Source: Anaerolineae bacterium
Lineage (GTDB): Bacteria; Chloroflexota; Anaerolineae; J102
NCBI GenBank assembly: GCA_015493675.1
Contig: WGCR01000326.1
Location: forward strand, 1-5,450
Length of the DNA stretch: 5,450 bases
Direction: 5' to 3'
How positions within the stretch are numbered: the stretch's first letter is position 1; each line of letters begins with the position of its first letter. Position numbers and translations under genes: made by a program. The notes below the pieces were generated by a model. The model was not told the origin of the DNA and ran no database searches. It saw nothing but the letters and a program-made list of their open reading frames with translations. This document shows positions 1-4,529 of the stretch, one piece after another.

Positions 1-473
1 AGCTGCGCCCGGGCCTCCTGCGCCGTGCGGGCGGGGGGATGATCGGAAAGATTGGCGCTGGTGACGGCCAGCGGCGCATCCACCAAACGCAGCAGCGCCA
101 GCGTCAGAGGATGATCGGGAATGCGCAAAGCCACGGTGTCGCCGCCAGCGGTGACGACGGCCGGCAGAACGTCGCGCTTAGGCAGAATTATCGTCAACGG
201 CCCGGGCCAGAAGGCATTGATCAAGTCCCAAAAACCGGGAGAAGGATAGGCCACCGTCATCGCCTGCTCAGGCTCAGCCACCATGACCGGAATAGGTCGG
301 CGCGCCGGGCGATTCTTGGCGACAAACAGACGTCCCACAGCCGCATCGTCGCAGGCCAGAGCCGCCACGCCATACACTGTATCAGTCGGGAAAGCCACCA
401 CACCGCCGTCTCGAAGGGCAGATGCAGCGCGGGCCAGTTGGTCGGGAGAAAGAAGAAGCGTTCGTACAGTCAT
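1..473 (-). CDS. tsaC: L-threonylcarbamoyladenylate synthase (TsaC/Sua5/YrdC family), 3' end beyond window
   Basis: The reverse strand read from an ATG at 473 stays open for 157 codons to the left edge, so the C-terminus is missing. Family role: it makes threonylcarbamoyl-AMP from threonine, bicarbonate and ATP in the cytoplasm, the first step of the t6A37 modification of ANN-decoding tRNAs. Visible signatures are the N-terminal FPTDTVYG stretch (residues 28-35), the nucleotide-binding KNR motif (K53, R55) followed by RRPIPVMV, the FWPGPLT block (88-94), LRIPDHP (116-122) and the VTSAN motif (S139, N141). This order and spacing are typical of YrdC-fold enzymes. The short TsaC form cannot be told from the longer Sua5 form with its extra C-terminal domain, because the end lies outside. 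The start is supported by a weak AAAGG about 7 bases upstream. The gene is divergent from the peroxidase gene and has no partner gene in view. Confidence 0.93.
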   Translation of the reverse strand, partial: MTVRTLLLSPDQLARAASALRDGGVVAFPTDTVYGVAALACDDAAVGRLFVAKNRPARRPIPVMVAEPEQAMTVAYPSPGFWDLINAFWPGPLTIILPKRDVLPAVVTAGGDTVALRIPDHPLTLALLRLVDAPLAVTSANLSDHPPARTAQEARAQ

Positions 474-584
474 AACAGCGCCTTTATCCTATCACTATCT
501 TCCTTGTTTACAAAAGTTATACCGATCCCCCCCAATGAATCCTTGCCAGTCGGACGCTGACAGGGACGTAATTACCGCTCGATA

Positions 585-613
585 TTGCCGAATCATGGCG
601 ATGGGTGGATAAT
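585..613 (+). promoter_or_regulatory. Candidate sigma70-like promoter for the peroxidase gene
   Basis: TTGCCG (585-590, 4/6 to TTGACA) is followed by a 17-base spacer and GATAAT (608-613, 5/6 to TATAAT). The predicted transcript would start near 620, leaving about a 60-base leader before the ATG at 680. The spacing is ideal but the -35 is only fair, and other weak pairings exist in the same spacer (CTGACA 557-562 with GATATT 581-586, 18-base gap). Confidence 0.4.
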
Positions 614-666
614 AATCATCAAAAACACATCCATTGCACGGAGCTCTATCGCTCTCCACTCAACAA

Positions 667-673
667 AAAGGGA
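667..673 (+). promoter_or_regulatory. Ribosome binding site fixing the peroxidase start
   Basis: AAAGGGA lies 6 bases before the ATG at 680. The same frame extends upstream to a GTG at 605, but that codon has no Shine-Dalgarno sequence and overlaps the candidate promoter -10, so 680 is preferred. Confidence 0.7.
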
Positions 674-679
674 CAAATC

Positions 680-1570
680 ATGAATACAATCCAGACAGGC
701 ATTCTGAAGCCTCTTCCTCCTCTTGCCAGATACTTGGTTTTCGCGCTCAATCAAAACGTCAATCCCGCTGAAGCACTGCAAGCGCTGGCAAAAGAAACAG
801 ATGGATCCGAAACAATTGTGGGCCTGGGACTTTCGGTGGTGCAAAAATTGGATGCCCACATCGATGGTTTGCGTCCCTTCCCCACAATCGTCAATGCCGG
901 CGTCGATATTCCCGCCACGCCCGCAGCGATCTGGCTCTGGCTGCGCGGCGATGATCGGGGCGAGCTGCTGCATCGCACCCGGCGTCTGCGCAAGCTGCTG
1001 TCCCCCGCCTTCACCCTGACAAACGTGGTGGACGCATTCCGCTACGGCGCCGCCCTGGACCTGACCGGTTACGAAGATGGCACGGAAAATCCTGTGGATG
1101 AGGAAGCGGTGGCCGTGACCTTTGTTGCGGGCCAGGGTGAAGGCATGGATGGCTCCAGCTTCGTCGCCGCCCAGCAGTGGCTGCATGATCTCGATTTCTT
1201 TGAATCCCTGCCGCCCAAAACGCAGGATAATGTCTTTGGACGCCGTCGCAGCGATAATGAAGAAATCGAAGACGCCCCGCTCTCCGCCCATGTCAAACGC
1301 ACGGCGCAGGAAGATTTCGAGCCGGAAGCCTTTGTGCTGCGCCGCTCCATGCCCTGGGCCGATTCCTGGCAGGAAGGCTTTTTCTTCGTCGCTTTCGGAC
1401 ATTCCCTCTATGCCTACGAGGCCCAACTCAAACGCATGGCGGGCCTGGATGACGGTATCGTCGACGCCTTGTTTACCTACTCCCGGCCCGTTACCGGCGC
1501 TTATTTCTGGTGTCCGCCCGTCAAAGATGGCCAACTGGATCTGCGGGCGCTGGGACTGGAGAACGATTAA
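680..1570 (+). CDS. Dyp-type (YfeX-like) heme peroxidase
   Basis: A 296-residue protein, close to the roughly 300 residues of YfeX-type DyP peroxidases. The family uses a b-type heme to reduce hydrogen peroxide while oxidising dyes, porphyrinogens or other poorly defined electron donors. Diagnostic elements appear in order: the GxxDG motif as GYEDG (130-134) within LTGYEDGTENP, where D133 is the distal acid; the predicted proximal heme ligand H204 in SAHVKR; and the distal arginine R221 in VLRRSMPW, 17 residues after the histidine as in YfeX. The closing strand FFFVAFGHSLYAYEAQLKRM (234-253) is also typical. There is no Sec or Tat signal peptide, so it should be cytoplasmic, and no encapsulin cargo tail is seen. 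The last two sense codons and the stop fall inside a 7-bp repeat array. The dipeptidase gene follows 52 bases later on the same strand. The physiological substrate cannot be told from sequence. Confidence 0.95.
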   Translation: MNTIQTGILKPLPPLARYLVFALNQNVNPAEALQALAKETDGSETIVGLGLSVVQKLDAHIDGLRPFPTIVNAGVDIPATPAAIWLWLRGDDRGELLHRTRRLRKLLSPAFTLTNVVDAFRYGAALDLTGYEDGTENPVDEEAVAVTFVAGQGEGMDGSSFVAAQQWLHDLDFFESLPPKTQDNVFGRRRSDNEEIEDAPLSAHVKRTAQEDFEPEAFVLRRSMPWADSWQEGFFFVAFGHSLYAYEAQLKRMAGLDDGIVDALFTYSRPVTGAYFWCPPVKDGQLDLRALGLEND

Positions 1571-1611
1571 CAAATAACAGGCAACGATCAACAACTTAAC
1601 GATTAACCGGC
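1562..1611 (+). repeat. Degenerate tandem 7-bp repeat overlapping the peroxidase stop codon
   Basis: Seven heptads each begin with AAC, at 1562, 1569, 1576, 1583, 1590, 1598 and 1605; a single T at 1597 breaks the phase once. Three units are AACGATT or AACGATC (1562, 1583, 1598), so the 10-mer AACGATYAAC occurs three times. The first unit contains the AAC GAT codons and most of the TAA stop of the peroxidase gene. The array ends directly before the Shine-Dalgarno sequence of the dipeptidase gene. This resembles the short heptanucleotide repeats (STRR-like) known from some bacteria, but the family here is not identified. Confidence 0.65.
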
Positions 1612-1617
1612 AGGAGG
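1612..1617 (+). promoter_or_regulatory. Strong ribosome binding site of the dipeptidase gene
   Basis: AGGAGG-type core (AGGAGGA at 1612-1618) lies about 5 bases before the ATG at 1623. It is the strongest Shine-Dalgarno sequence in the window and supports the chosen start. Confidence 0.8.
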
Positions 1618-1622
1618 AATTC

Positions 1623-2966
1623 ATGAAAACATTCGATAAGCAACTGCAAGCCCAGCATCGTCCTATGACCGAGGCCACCAAAGACCTGGTGCGCATCCCC
1701 AGCTTTCTGGTGGAAGGGGGCGACGGCTATCCCTTTGGCAAAGCTGTGCATGAGGCTTTGCGCAAGGCCACAGATATCGCCGCAGACCTGGGTTTTCGCA
1801 CCTGGTACGATGACAAGGGCTACTACGCCTGGGCCGAGATCGGCCAGGGCGAGGACATGATCGGCGTGATCGGGCATATGGATGTGGTGCCGCCCGGCAA
1901 TCCCGAATACTGGACCACGCCCCCCTTCCAGCCGGATGAGCGGGAGGGCAAGCTCTACGGCCGGGGCGTGCAGGATGACAAGGGCCCGATGATGGCGGCG
2001 TTGTTCGCAACCAAGGCCCTGATGGACGCGGGCGTGAGCTTCAACAAGCGCGTGCGCTTCATCTTTGGCGGGGATGAGGAAAACCAGTGGCGGGGCGTCG
2101 AACGCTATTTCCAGCACGAAGAGACGCCCGGCATGGGCTTCACCCCCGATGCGGAGTTCCCCCTGATCTTCGCCGAAAAACACATCCTGCAAGTGGTGCT
2201 GTCCGCTCCCAACCAGGGCGCTCCGATCATGGATTTGGGCGACGCCTTCAACGCAGTGCCGGGCGAAGCCCCATACAATGGCCCGCACCAGGACGAGCTG
2301 GCGGCCAAACTGGATGAGCTGGGCTTCGAGTATGAGCGCACCGACGCGGGCATCCGGGTGCTGGGCAAAGCTGCCCACGCTTCCCTGCCCGAGAAAGGCG
2401 TCAACGCCATCTGCCGTCTGGCCATCGCCCTGGACGCCATCGGTTGTCAGGCCCGAACCATTCGCTTTCTGGCCCAGACCGCGGGCATGGATTATCACGC
2501 TGAGGCCATCTTCGGGCCGGTGGCGGATGAGGTGTCGGGCAAGCTCACCTTCAACGTGGGCAGGTTGATCATCACCGAAGGTGAGGAGCGCCTGGGCATC
2601 GACATGCGCATCCCCGTCACTGCCGACAAAGAGGAAGTCGCGGGCAAGTTGCGCGAAGCCGCGGCCCGCTTCGGGCTTGCCTATCAGCAAACCGGAGGCA
2701 AAGGCTCGCTATATGTGCCCCTGGATCACCCCCTGGTGAAAACGCTGCTGGCAGTGTATCGCGATGTGACGGGCGATGAAAACGCCCGGCCTCTGGCCAT
2801 CGGTGGCGGCACCTATGCCCGGGCCATGGATAATTGCGTGGCTTTTGGCCCCAACTTCCCCGGCTCCCCCGAAACCGCTCATCAGGCGAACGAGTATATC
2901 ATCCTGGAAGAAATGTATCGGGCCATGGAGATTTACGCAGAAGCGATTTACAATCTGACGCGATAA
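1623..2966 (+). CDS. pepV: PepV-type dipeptidase, M20 family zinc metallopeptidase
   Basis: A 447-residue protein, similar in length to PepV (about 470). PepV enzymes use two zinc ions to cleave dipeptides with broad specificity in the cytoplasm, releasing amino acids from imported peptides. The metal-site signature is complete: H85 and D87 in GVIGHMDVVPPG, the bridging D118 in GRGVQDDKGP, the general base E152 and ligand E153 in FGGDEEN, D176 in FTPDAEFP, and the late histidine H420 in TAHQANEYI. The lid-domain histidine H252 in KAAHASLPEKGVNA, which reaches into the active site in this family, is present too, so the lid (roughly residues 185-380) is intact. There is no signal peptide. The gene lies 52 bases after the peroxidase gene and has its own strong ribosome binding site; no separate promoter is obvious between them. 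Another M20 peptide substrate (for example a carnosine-like peptide) remains possible. Confidence 0.95.
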   Translation: MKTFDKQLQAQHRPMTEATKDLVRIPSFLVEGGDGYPFGKAVHEALRKATDIAADLGFRTWYDDKGYYAWAEIGQGEDMIGVIGHMDVVPPGNPEYWTTPPFQPDEREGKLYGRGVQDDKGPMMAALFATKALMDAGVSFNKRVRFIFGGDEENQWRGVERYFQHEETPGMGFTPDAEFPLIFAEKHILQVVLSAPNQGAPIMDLGDAFNAVPGEAPYNGPHQDELAAKLDELGFEYERTDAGIRVLGKAAHASLPEKGVNAICRLAIALDAIGCQARTIRFLAQTAGMDYHAEAIFGPVADEVSGKLTFNVGRLIITEGEERLGIDMRIPVTADKEEVAGKLREAAARFGLAYQQTGGKGSLYVPLDHPLVKTLLAVYRDVTGDENARPLAIGGGTYARAMDNCVAFGPNFPGSPETAHQANEYIILEEMYRAMEIYAEAIYNLTR

Positions 2967-2968
2967 CC

Positions 2969-3014
2969 ATCCCCTCCTGGAGGCGGACGCCGCCCCTGTC
3001 CACCTCCAGGGGAT
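2969..3014. terminator. Hairpin just after the dipeptidase stop codon
   Basis: The arm ATCCCC-TCC-TGGAGG (2969-2983) pairs with CCTCCAGGGGAT (3003-3014), leaving a 3-base bulge. A small competing inner hairpin, GGCGG/CCGCC, is at 2982-2994. It begins 2 bases after the stop. A true T-run is lacking; only ATTATTCTGGCTCTTTT follows. It is probably a terminator or a 3'-end stabilising structure for the plus-strand transcript. Confidence 0.5.
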
Positions 3015-3031
3015 ATTATTCTGGCTCTTTT

Positions 3032-3083
3032 GAATTTCAGGGGGTTGACTGCTTTTTGCGACTCCGGGAGACCCCCTGAATTC
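3032..3083. terminator. Long-stem hairpin between the convergent genes
   Basis: GAATT-T-CAGGGGGT (3032-3045) pairs with ACCCCCTGAATTC (3071-3083): 13 base pairs with a single bulged T and a loop of about 25 bases. It sits midway between two convergent genes and could serve both strands. Neither side has a clear U-tract, so intrinsic termination is uncertain. Confidence 0.5.
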
Positions 3084-3109
3084 CGGTCGAGCCATTATTC
3101 CTCGACCGG
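3083..3109 (-). terminator. Perfect hairpin enclosing the stop codon of the deazaflavin oxidoreductase gene
   Basis: CCGGTCGAG (3083-3091) and CTCGACCGG (3101-3109) are perfect 9-base inverted repeats around a 9-base loop that contains the minus-strand TAA (3095-3097). It abuts the preceding hairpin. No T-run follows, so it may be a transcript-end structure rather than a canonical terminator. Confidence 0.45.
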
Positions 3110-3598
3110 CGTCATCACCATGATGGGGATATGACGGCCCGCGGCGCGTTTTTTGTATACGGGGAAGCCAGGATAAACGGCCTCGGCGTAGCGCCAGAAA
3201 CGATCGTAGTCCCCGCCCGTTGCCTCACGGGCCTCATAGTTACCCCTCACGCCGTCAATGACGCAAGTGGCCCGCGGCCGGGCCTTGAGATTGTAATACC
3301 AGCCGGGATTGCGCTGCTGCCCCCAATTGGAGGCGATGAGTGCGAAAACCCCCGCGTTTTCCGGGGCCCGAATGCCCAGCAGGGGCAGGGTGCGGGACTG
3401 TCCGCTCTTGCGCCCGATGGTGGTGAGCATGACGATGGGCAGACCCGTCAGGATGCTGGTCAGGGTCCTGCGCCCGTGCGTCCACCTGAACGCCACCGGA
3501 TCGATGTGATGCAGGATGCGGGAAAACAGCCAGGAGCCGGGCCCGGATGCAGCGATGCTGACAGCGAATTTGTTGAACAGATTGGGTTGTTTTGTCAT
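3095..3598 (-). CDS. Nitroreductase family deazaflavin (F420)-dependent oxidoreductase, Ddn-like
   Basis: A 167-residue protein of the split-barrel Ddn/FDOR family, whose characterised members transfer hydride from F420H2 to quinones or other small molecules. Two family blocks are seen: TTIGRKSGQSRTLPL (59-73), whose Lys/Ser/Arg contact the cofactor phosphates, and IASNWGQQRNPGWYYNLKA (88-106), matching the S-x-x-G-x(4)-P-x-W-Y-x-N-L pattern. DGVRGNYEAREATGGDYDRFW (115-135) follows, and the tail GRHIPIMVMTPVE is typical. The frame runs upstream to 3649, but that start would overlap the methyltransferase gene. The ATG at 3598 has a GAGGG (plus-strand 3604-3608) 5 bases away and lies 11 bases after the methyltransferase stop, so I chose it. 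The residues before the barrel (about 11-50) are moderately hydrophobic, without a clear membrane helix. The substrate is unknown, and some relatives bind FMN, FAD or heme rather than F420. Confidence 0.9.
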   Translation of the reverse strand: MTKQPNLFNKFAVSIAASGPGSWLFSRILHHIDPVAFRWTHGRRTLTSILTGLPIVMLTTIGRKSGQSRTLPLLGIRAPENAGVFALIASNWGQQRNPGWYYNLKARPRATCVIDGVRGNYEAREATGGDYDRFWRYAEAVYPGFPVYKKRAAGRHIPIMVMTPVEE

Positions 3599-3603
3599 AC
3601 CGG

Positions 3604-3608
3604 CCCTC
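3604..3608 (-). promoter_or_regulatory. Ribosome binding site deciding the Ddn-like gene start
   Basis: GAGGG on the minus strand with a 5-base spacer to the ATG at 3598. It falls inside the short gap after the methyltransferase stop, as expected for translation of the second gene in a two-gene transcript. Confidence 0.6.
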
Positions 3609-3609
3609 G

Positions 3610-4230
3610 TTATTGTGAACGTTTTCGGGCCAGGATAGCTGAGGTGCAATCGTCGCGATCATCGCCGCCCGGCGGCAGGCGTCGCTCCTCATATGCCAAC
3701 CACTCCCAGCCCGCAAACAGGGTGGTAAATTCGCCCGGTTGCAGCATATACTCAGCGGTGAACTCGGGATGGATTTTCAGCCAATCGGTGTGGAAGGTGC
3801 GATAAAGCGCCATGCCGCCGGGCCGCAGCGCCTCGCCAAAAGTCGACAACAGCTCACGGTTGAAATAGCGCGTGACCAGGATCAGGTCGTAGGCGTTTGG
3901 TTGAGGACGCCAGACCTCCAGATCGGCCTGAATAAGCCGCACCCGGTCGGTCAGACCTTCCGCCTCGATGCGCTCTGCCAGCCCGCGCAGGCCCACAAAG
4001 CTGATGTCCACCGCGTCCACCTGATAGCCCAGCCGGGCCAGCCACAACGTATGCCGCCCGCGGCCACAGGCCACGTCGAGCGCCCGGCCGCCGGTGAGCC
4101 ACCGGGCCTGCTCTTGCACCCAGGGATCGGGCAGCAGCCGGGCTGCGGGATGATCCTCCCGATAGCGTTCATCCCACCGGATCTGATCATCCTTCAACTG
4201 GGCGATGCTGGGGTCTCGAATAATCTCCAT
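3610..4230 (-). CDS. Class I SAM-dependent methyltransferase
   Basis: A 206-residue Rossmann-fold methyltransferase. SAM-binding motif I is ALDVACGRGRHTLWLARLG (50-68). The acidic residue that binds the ribose hydroxyls is D75 in VDAVDIS, the adenine-side acid is D103 in IQADLE, and motif IV-like YDLILVTRYFNREL (114-127) and LRPGGMALYRTFH (135-147, post-motif) follow. The N-terminal IRWDERYRED (17-26) and this motif I recall TehB-like and related small-molecule methyltransferases, which often act on tellurite, selenite, thiols or other small acceptors. The true acceptor cannot be assigned, and no metal or RNA-binding domain is seen. The start ATG has only a weak GGCGGA upstream. The gene leads a probable two-gene operon with the Ddn-like oxidoreductase 11 bases downstream; whether the two act on one substrate is only a guess. 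It is divergent from the NuoE-NuoF gene. Confidence 0.9.
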   Translation of the reverse strand: MEIIRDPSIAQLKDDQIRWDERYREDHPAARLLPDPWVQEQARWLTGGRALDVACGRGRHTLWLARLGYQVDAVDISFVGLRGLAERIEAEGLTDRVRLIQADLEVWRPQPNAYDLILVTRYFNRELLSTFGEALRPGGMALYRTFHTDWLKIHPEFTAEYMLQPGEFTTLFAGWEWLAYEERRLPPGGDDRDDCTSAILARKRSQ

Positions 4231-4239
4231 AGTCCGCCG

Positions 4240-4248
4240 ATTTTAGCA
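4240..4248 (-). promoter_or_regulatory. Candidate extended -10 promoter of the methyltransferase operon
   Basis: On the minus strand TGCTAAAAT forms an extended -10 (TGn plus TAAAAT, 5/6). No good -35 is seen 16-18 bases further out. It ends 9 bases before the ATG at 4230, so the transcript would have almost no leader. An imperfect inverted repeat, TTTTAGC (4241-4247) and GCTGAAA (4257-4263), overlaps it. Confidence 0.3.
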
Positions 4249-4305
4249 CGAGTGGCGCTGAAAGGGAAGAAAAACCAAGAACTGCTTTGATCCTGATATT
4301 TCTCA

Positions 4306-4335
4306 TTGTTTCCTGCCTCTTTTTGGTTGTATAAT
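4306..4335 (+). promoter_or_regulatory. Sigma70-like promoter of the NuoE-NuoF gene
   Basis: TTGTTT (4306-4311) is separated by 18 bases from a perfect TATAAT (4330-4335). Transcription would start near 4342, leaving a leader of about 188 bases before the ATG at 4530. This is the best promoter-like sequence in the window. Confidence 0.6.
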
Positions 4336-4346
4336 CAGGCAGCCTG
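4336..4346. promoter_or_regulatory. Palindrome at the predicted start site, possible operator
   Basis: CAGGC-A-GCCTG is a perfect 5+1+5 palindrome lying directly after the TATAAT and covering the predicted +1. Such a position would let a bound repressor block the promoter. It is short, so chance is possible. Confidence 0.3.
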
Positions 4347-4387
4347 CCCGATCAACATCTTTTGCGGGCGGATAAACCTGTTGTCAA

Positions 4388-4455
4388 TAGACGATGGACG
4401 AGAAACGATGGCAGTCGTCGAAACCCACCATCCTCGGTCTATCGTCCACCGTCAC
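4388..4455. repeat. Degenerate heptad repeats in opposite orientations forming an imperfect inverted repeat
   Basis: The units TAGACGA (4388-4394), TGGACGA (4395-4401) and GAAACGA (4402-4408) run in the plus direction. On the other side, the units at 4435-4441, 4442-4448 and 4449-4455 read TAGACCG, TGGACGA and GTGACGG on the minus strand. As a result GACGATGGACGA (4390-4401) pairs with TCGTCCACCGTC (4442-4453) at 11 of 12 positions around a 40-base loop. The core RACGATN matches units of the array at 1562-1611. Confidence 0.55.
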
Positions 4456-4467
4456 TTTCATCGGTGT

Positions 4468-4503
4468 CGGCGCAGGCTCGCCTGCCGTCGAACTGCTTTT
4501 TTT
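4468..4503 (+). terminator. Hairpin plus T-run in the NuoE-NuoF leader, possible attenuator
   Basis: GCAGG-CTCG-CCTGC (4472-4485) makes a short GC stem with a tetraloop, extendable with a bulge by neighbouring GC bases. Seven T follow at 4497-4503. The gap of 11 bases between stem and T-run is longer than in a standard intrinsic terminator, so this is tentative. Confidence 0.25.
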
Positions 4504-4517
4504 CACTTCCACAGCAC

Positions 4518-4522
4518 AGGAG
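4518..4522 (+). promoter_or_regulatory. Ribosome binding site of the NuoE-NuoF gene
   Basis: AGGAG with a 7-base spacer to the ATG at 4530. It supports this start over the later in-frame ATG at 4569. Confidence 0.7.
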
Positions 4523-4529
4523 CTCATTC

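Larger units (their letters stand above)
474..679. promoter_or_regulatory. Divergent intergenic region between the tsaC-like and peroxidase genes
   Basis: These 206 bases separate two divergent starts, so promoters for both must lie here. They are more AT-rich than the flanking genes. The plus-strand candidate is listed separately. On the minus strand a TATAAC-like -10 is visible (plus strand GTTATA at about 516-521), but no convincing -35 lies at the right distance. A run of seven C at 527-533 is the only homopolymer of note. No protein-coding reading looks real here. Confidence 0.5.

Noticed and set aside
39..560. Plus-strand open frame opposite the TsaC/Sua5-like gene
   Set aside because: The translation is low-complexity and rich in Gln, Arg and His without a domain, while the minus strand gives a clear YrdC-family protein.
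605..679. Upstream GTG extension of the peroxidase by 25 residues
   Set aside because: It has no Shine-Dalgarno sequence, it overlaps a candidate -10, and the extra residues are absent from the usual family length. The ATG at 680 has a good ribosome binding site.
1500..1570. Possible encapsulin cargo-loading tail on the DyP peroxidase
   Set aside because: The protein ends soon after the peroxidase domain (LRALGLEND), without the long linker and the SLxIGSL-type motif of encapsulated DyPs. No encapsulin gene is adjacent.
1562..1611. CRISPR array
   Set aside because: The units are 7 bases long with no spacers, and no cas genes are present.
593..1696. Long minus-strand open frame (367 codons) opposite the peroxidase gene
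   Set aside because: It is antisense to a gene with clear DyP motifs, its translation shows no recognisable domain, and its 5' end overlaps the dipeptidase start. A GC-rich codon shadow explains it.
1596..2690. Long minus-strand open frame (364 codons) opposite the dipeptidase gene
   Set aside because: It has no family resemblance, and the opposite strand encodes a full M20 peptidase with all metal ligands.
4241..4263. CIRCE-like heat-shock operator (TTAGCAC start)
   Set aside because: Only the first half resembles TTAGCACTC; the second half does not match GAGTGCTAA, and the downstream gene is not a chaperone.
3131..4290. Plus-strand open frames opposite the Ddn-like and methyltransferase genes
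   Set aside because: They show no recognisable motifs, and both minus-strand proteins carry diagnostic family signatures.
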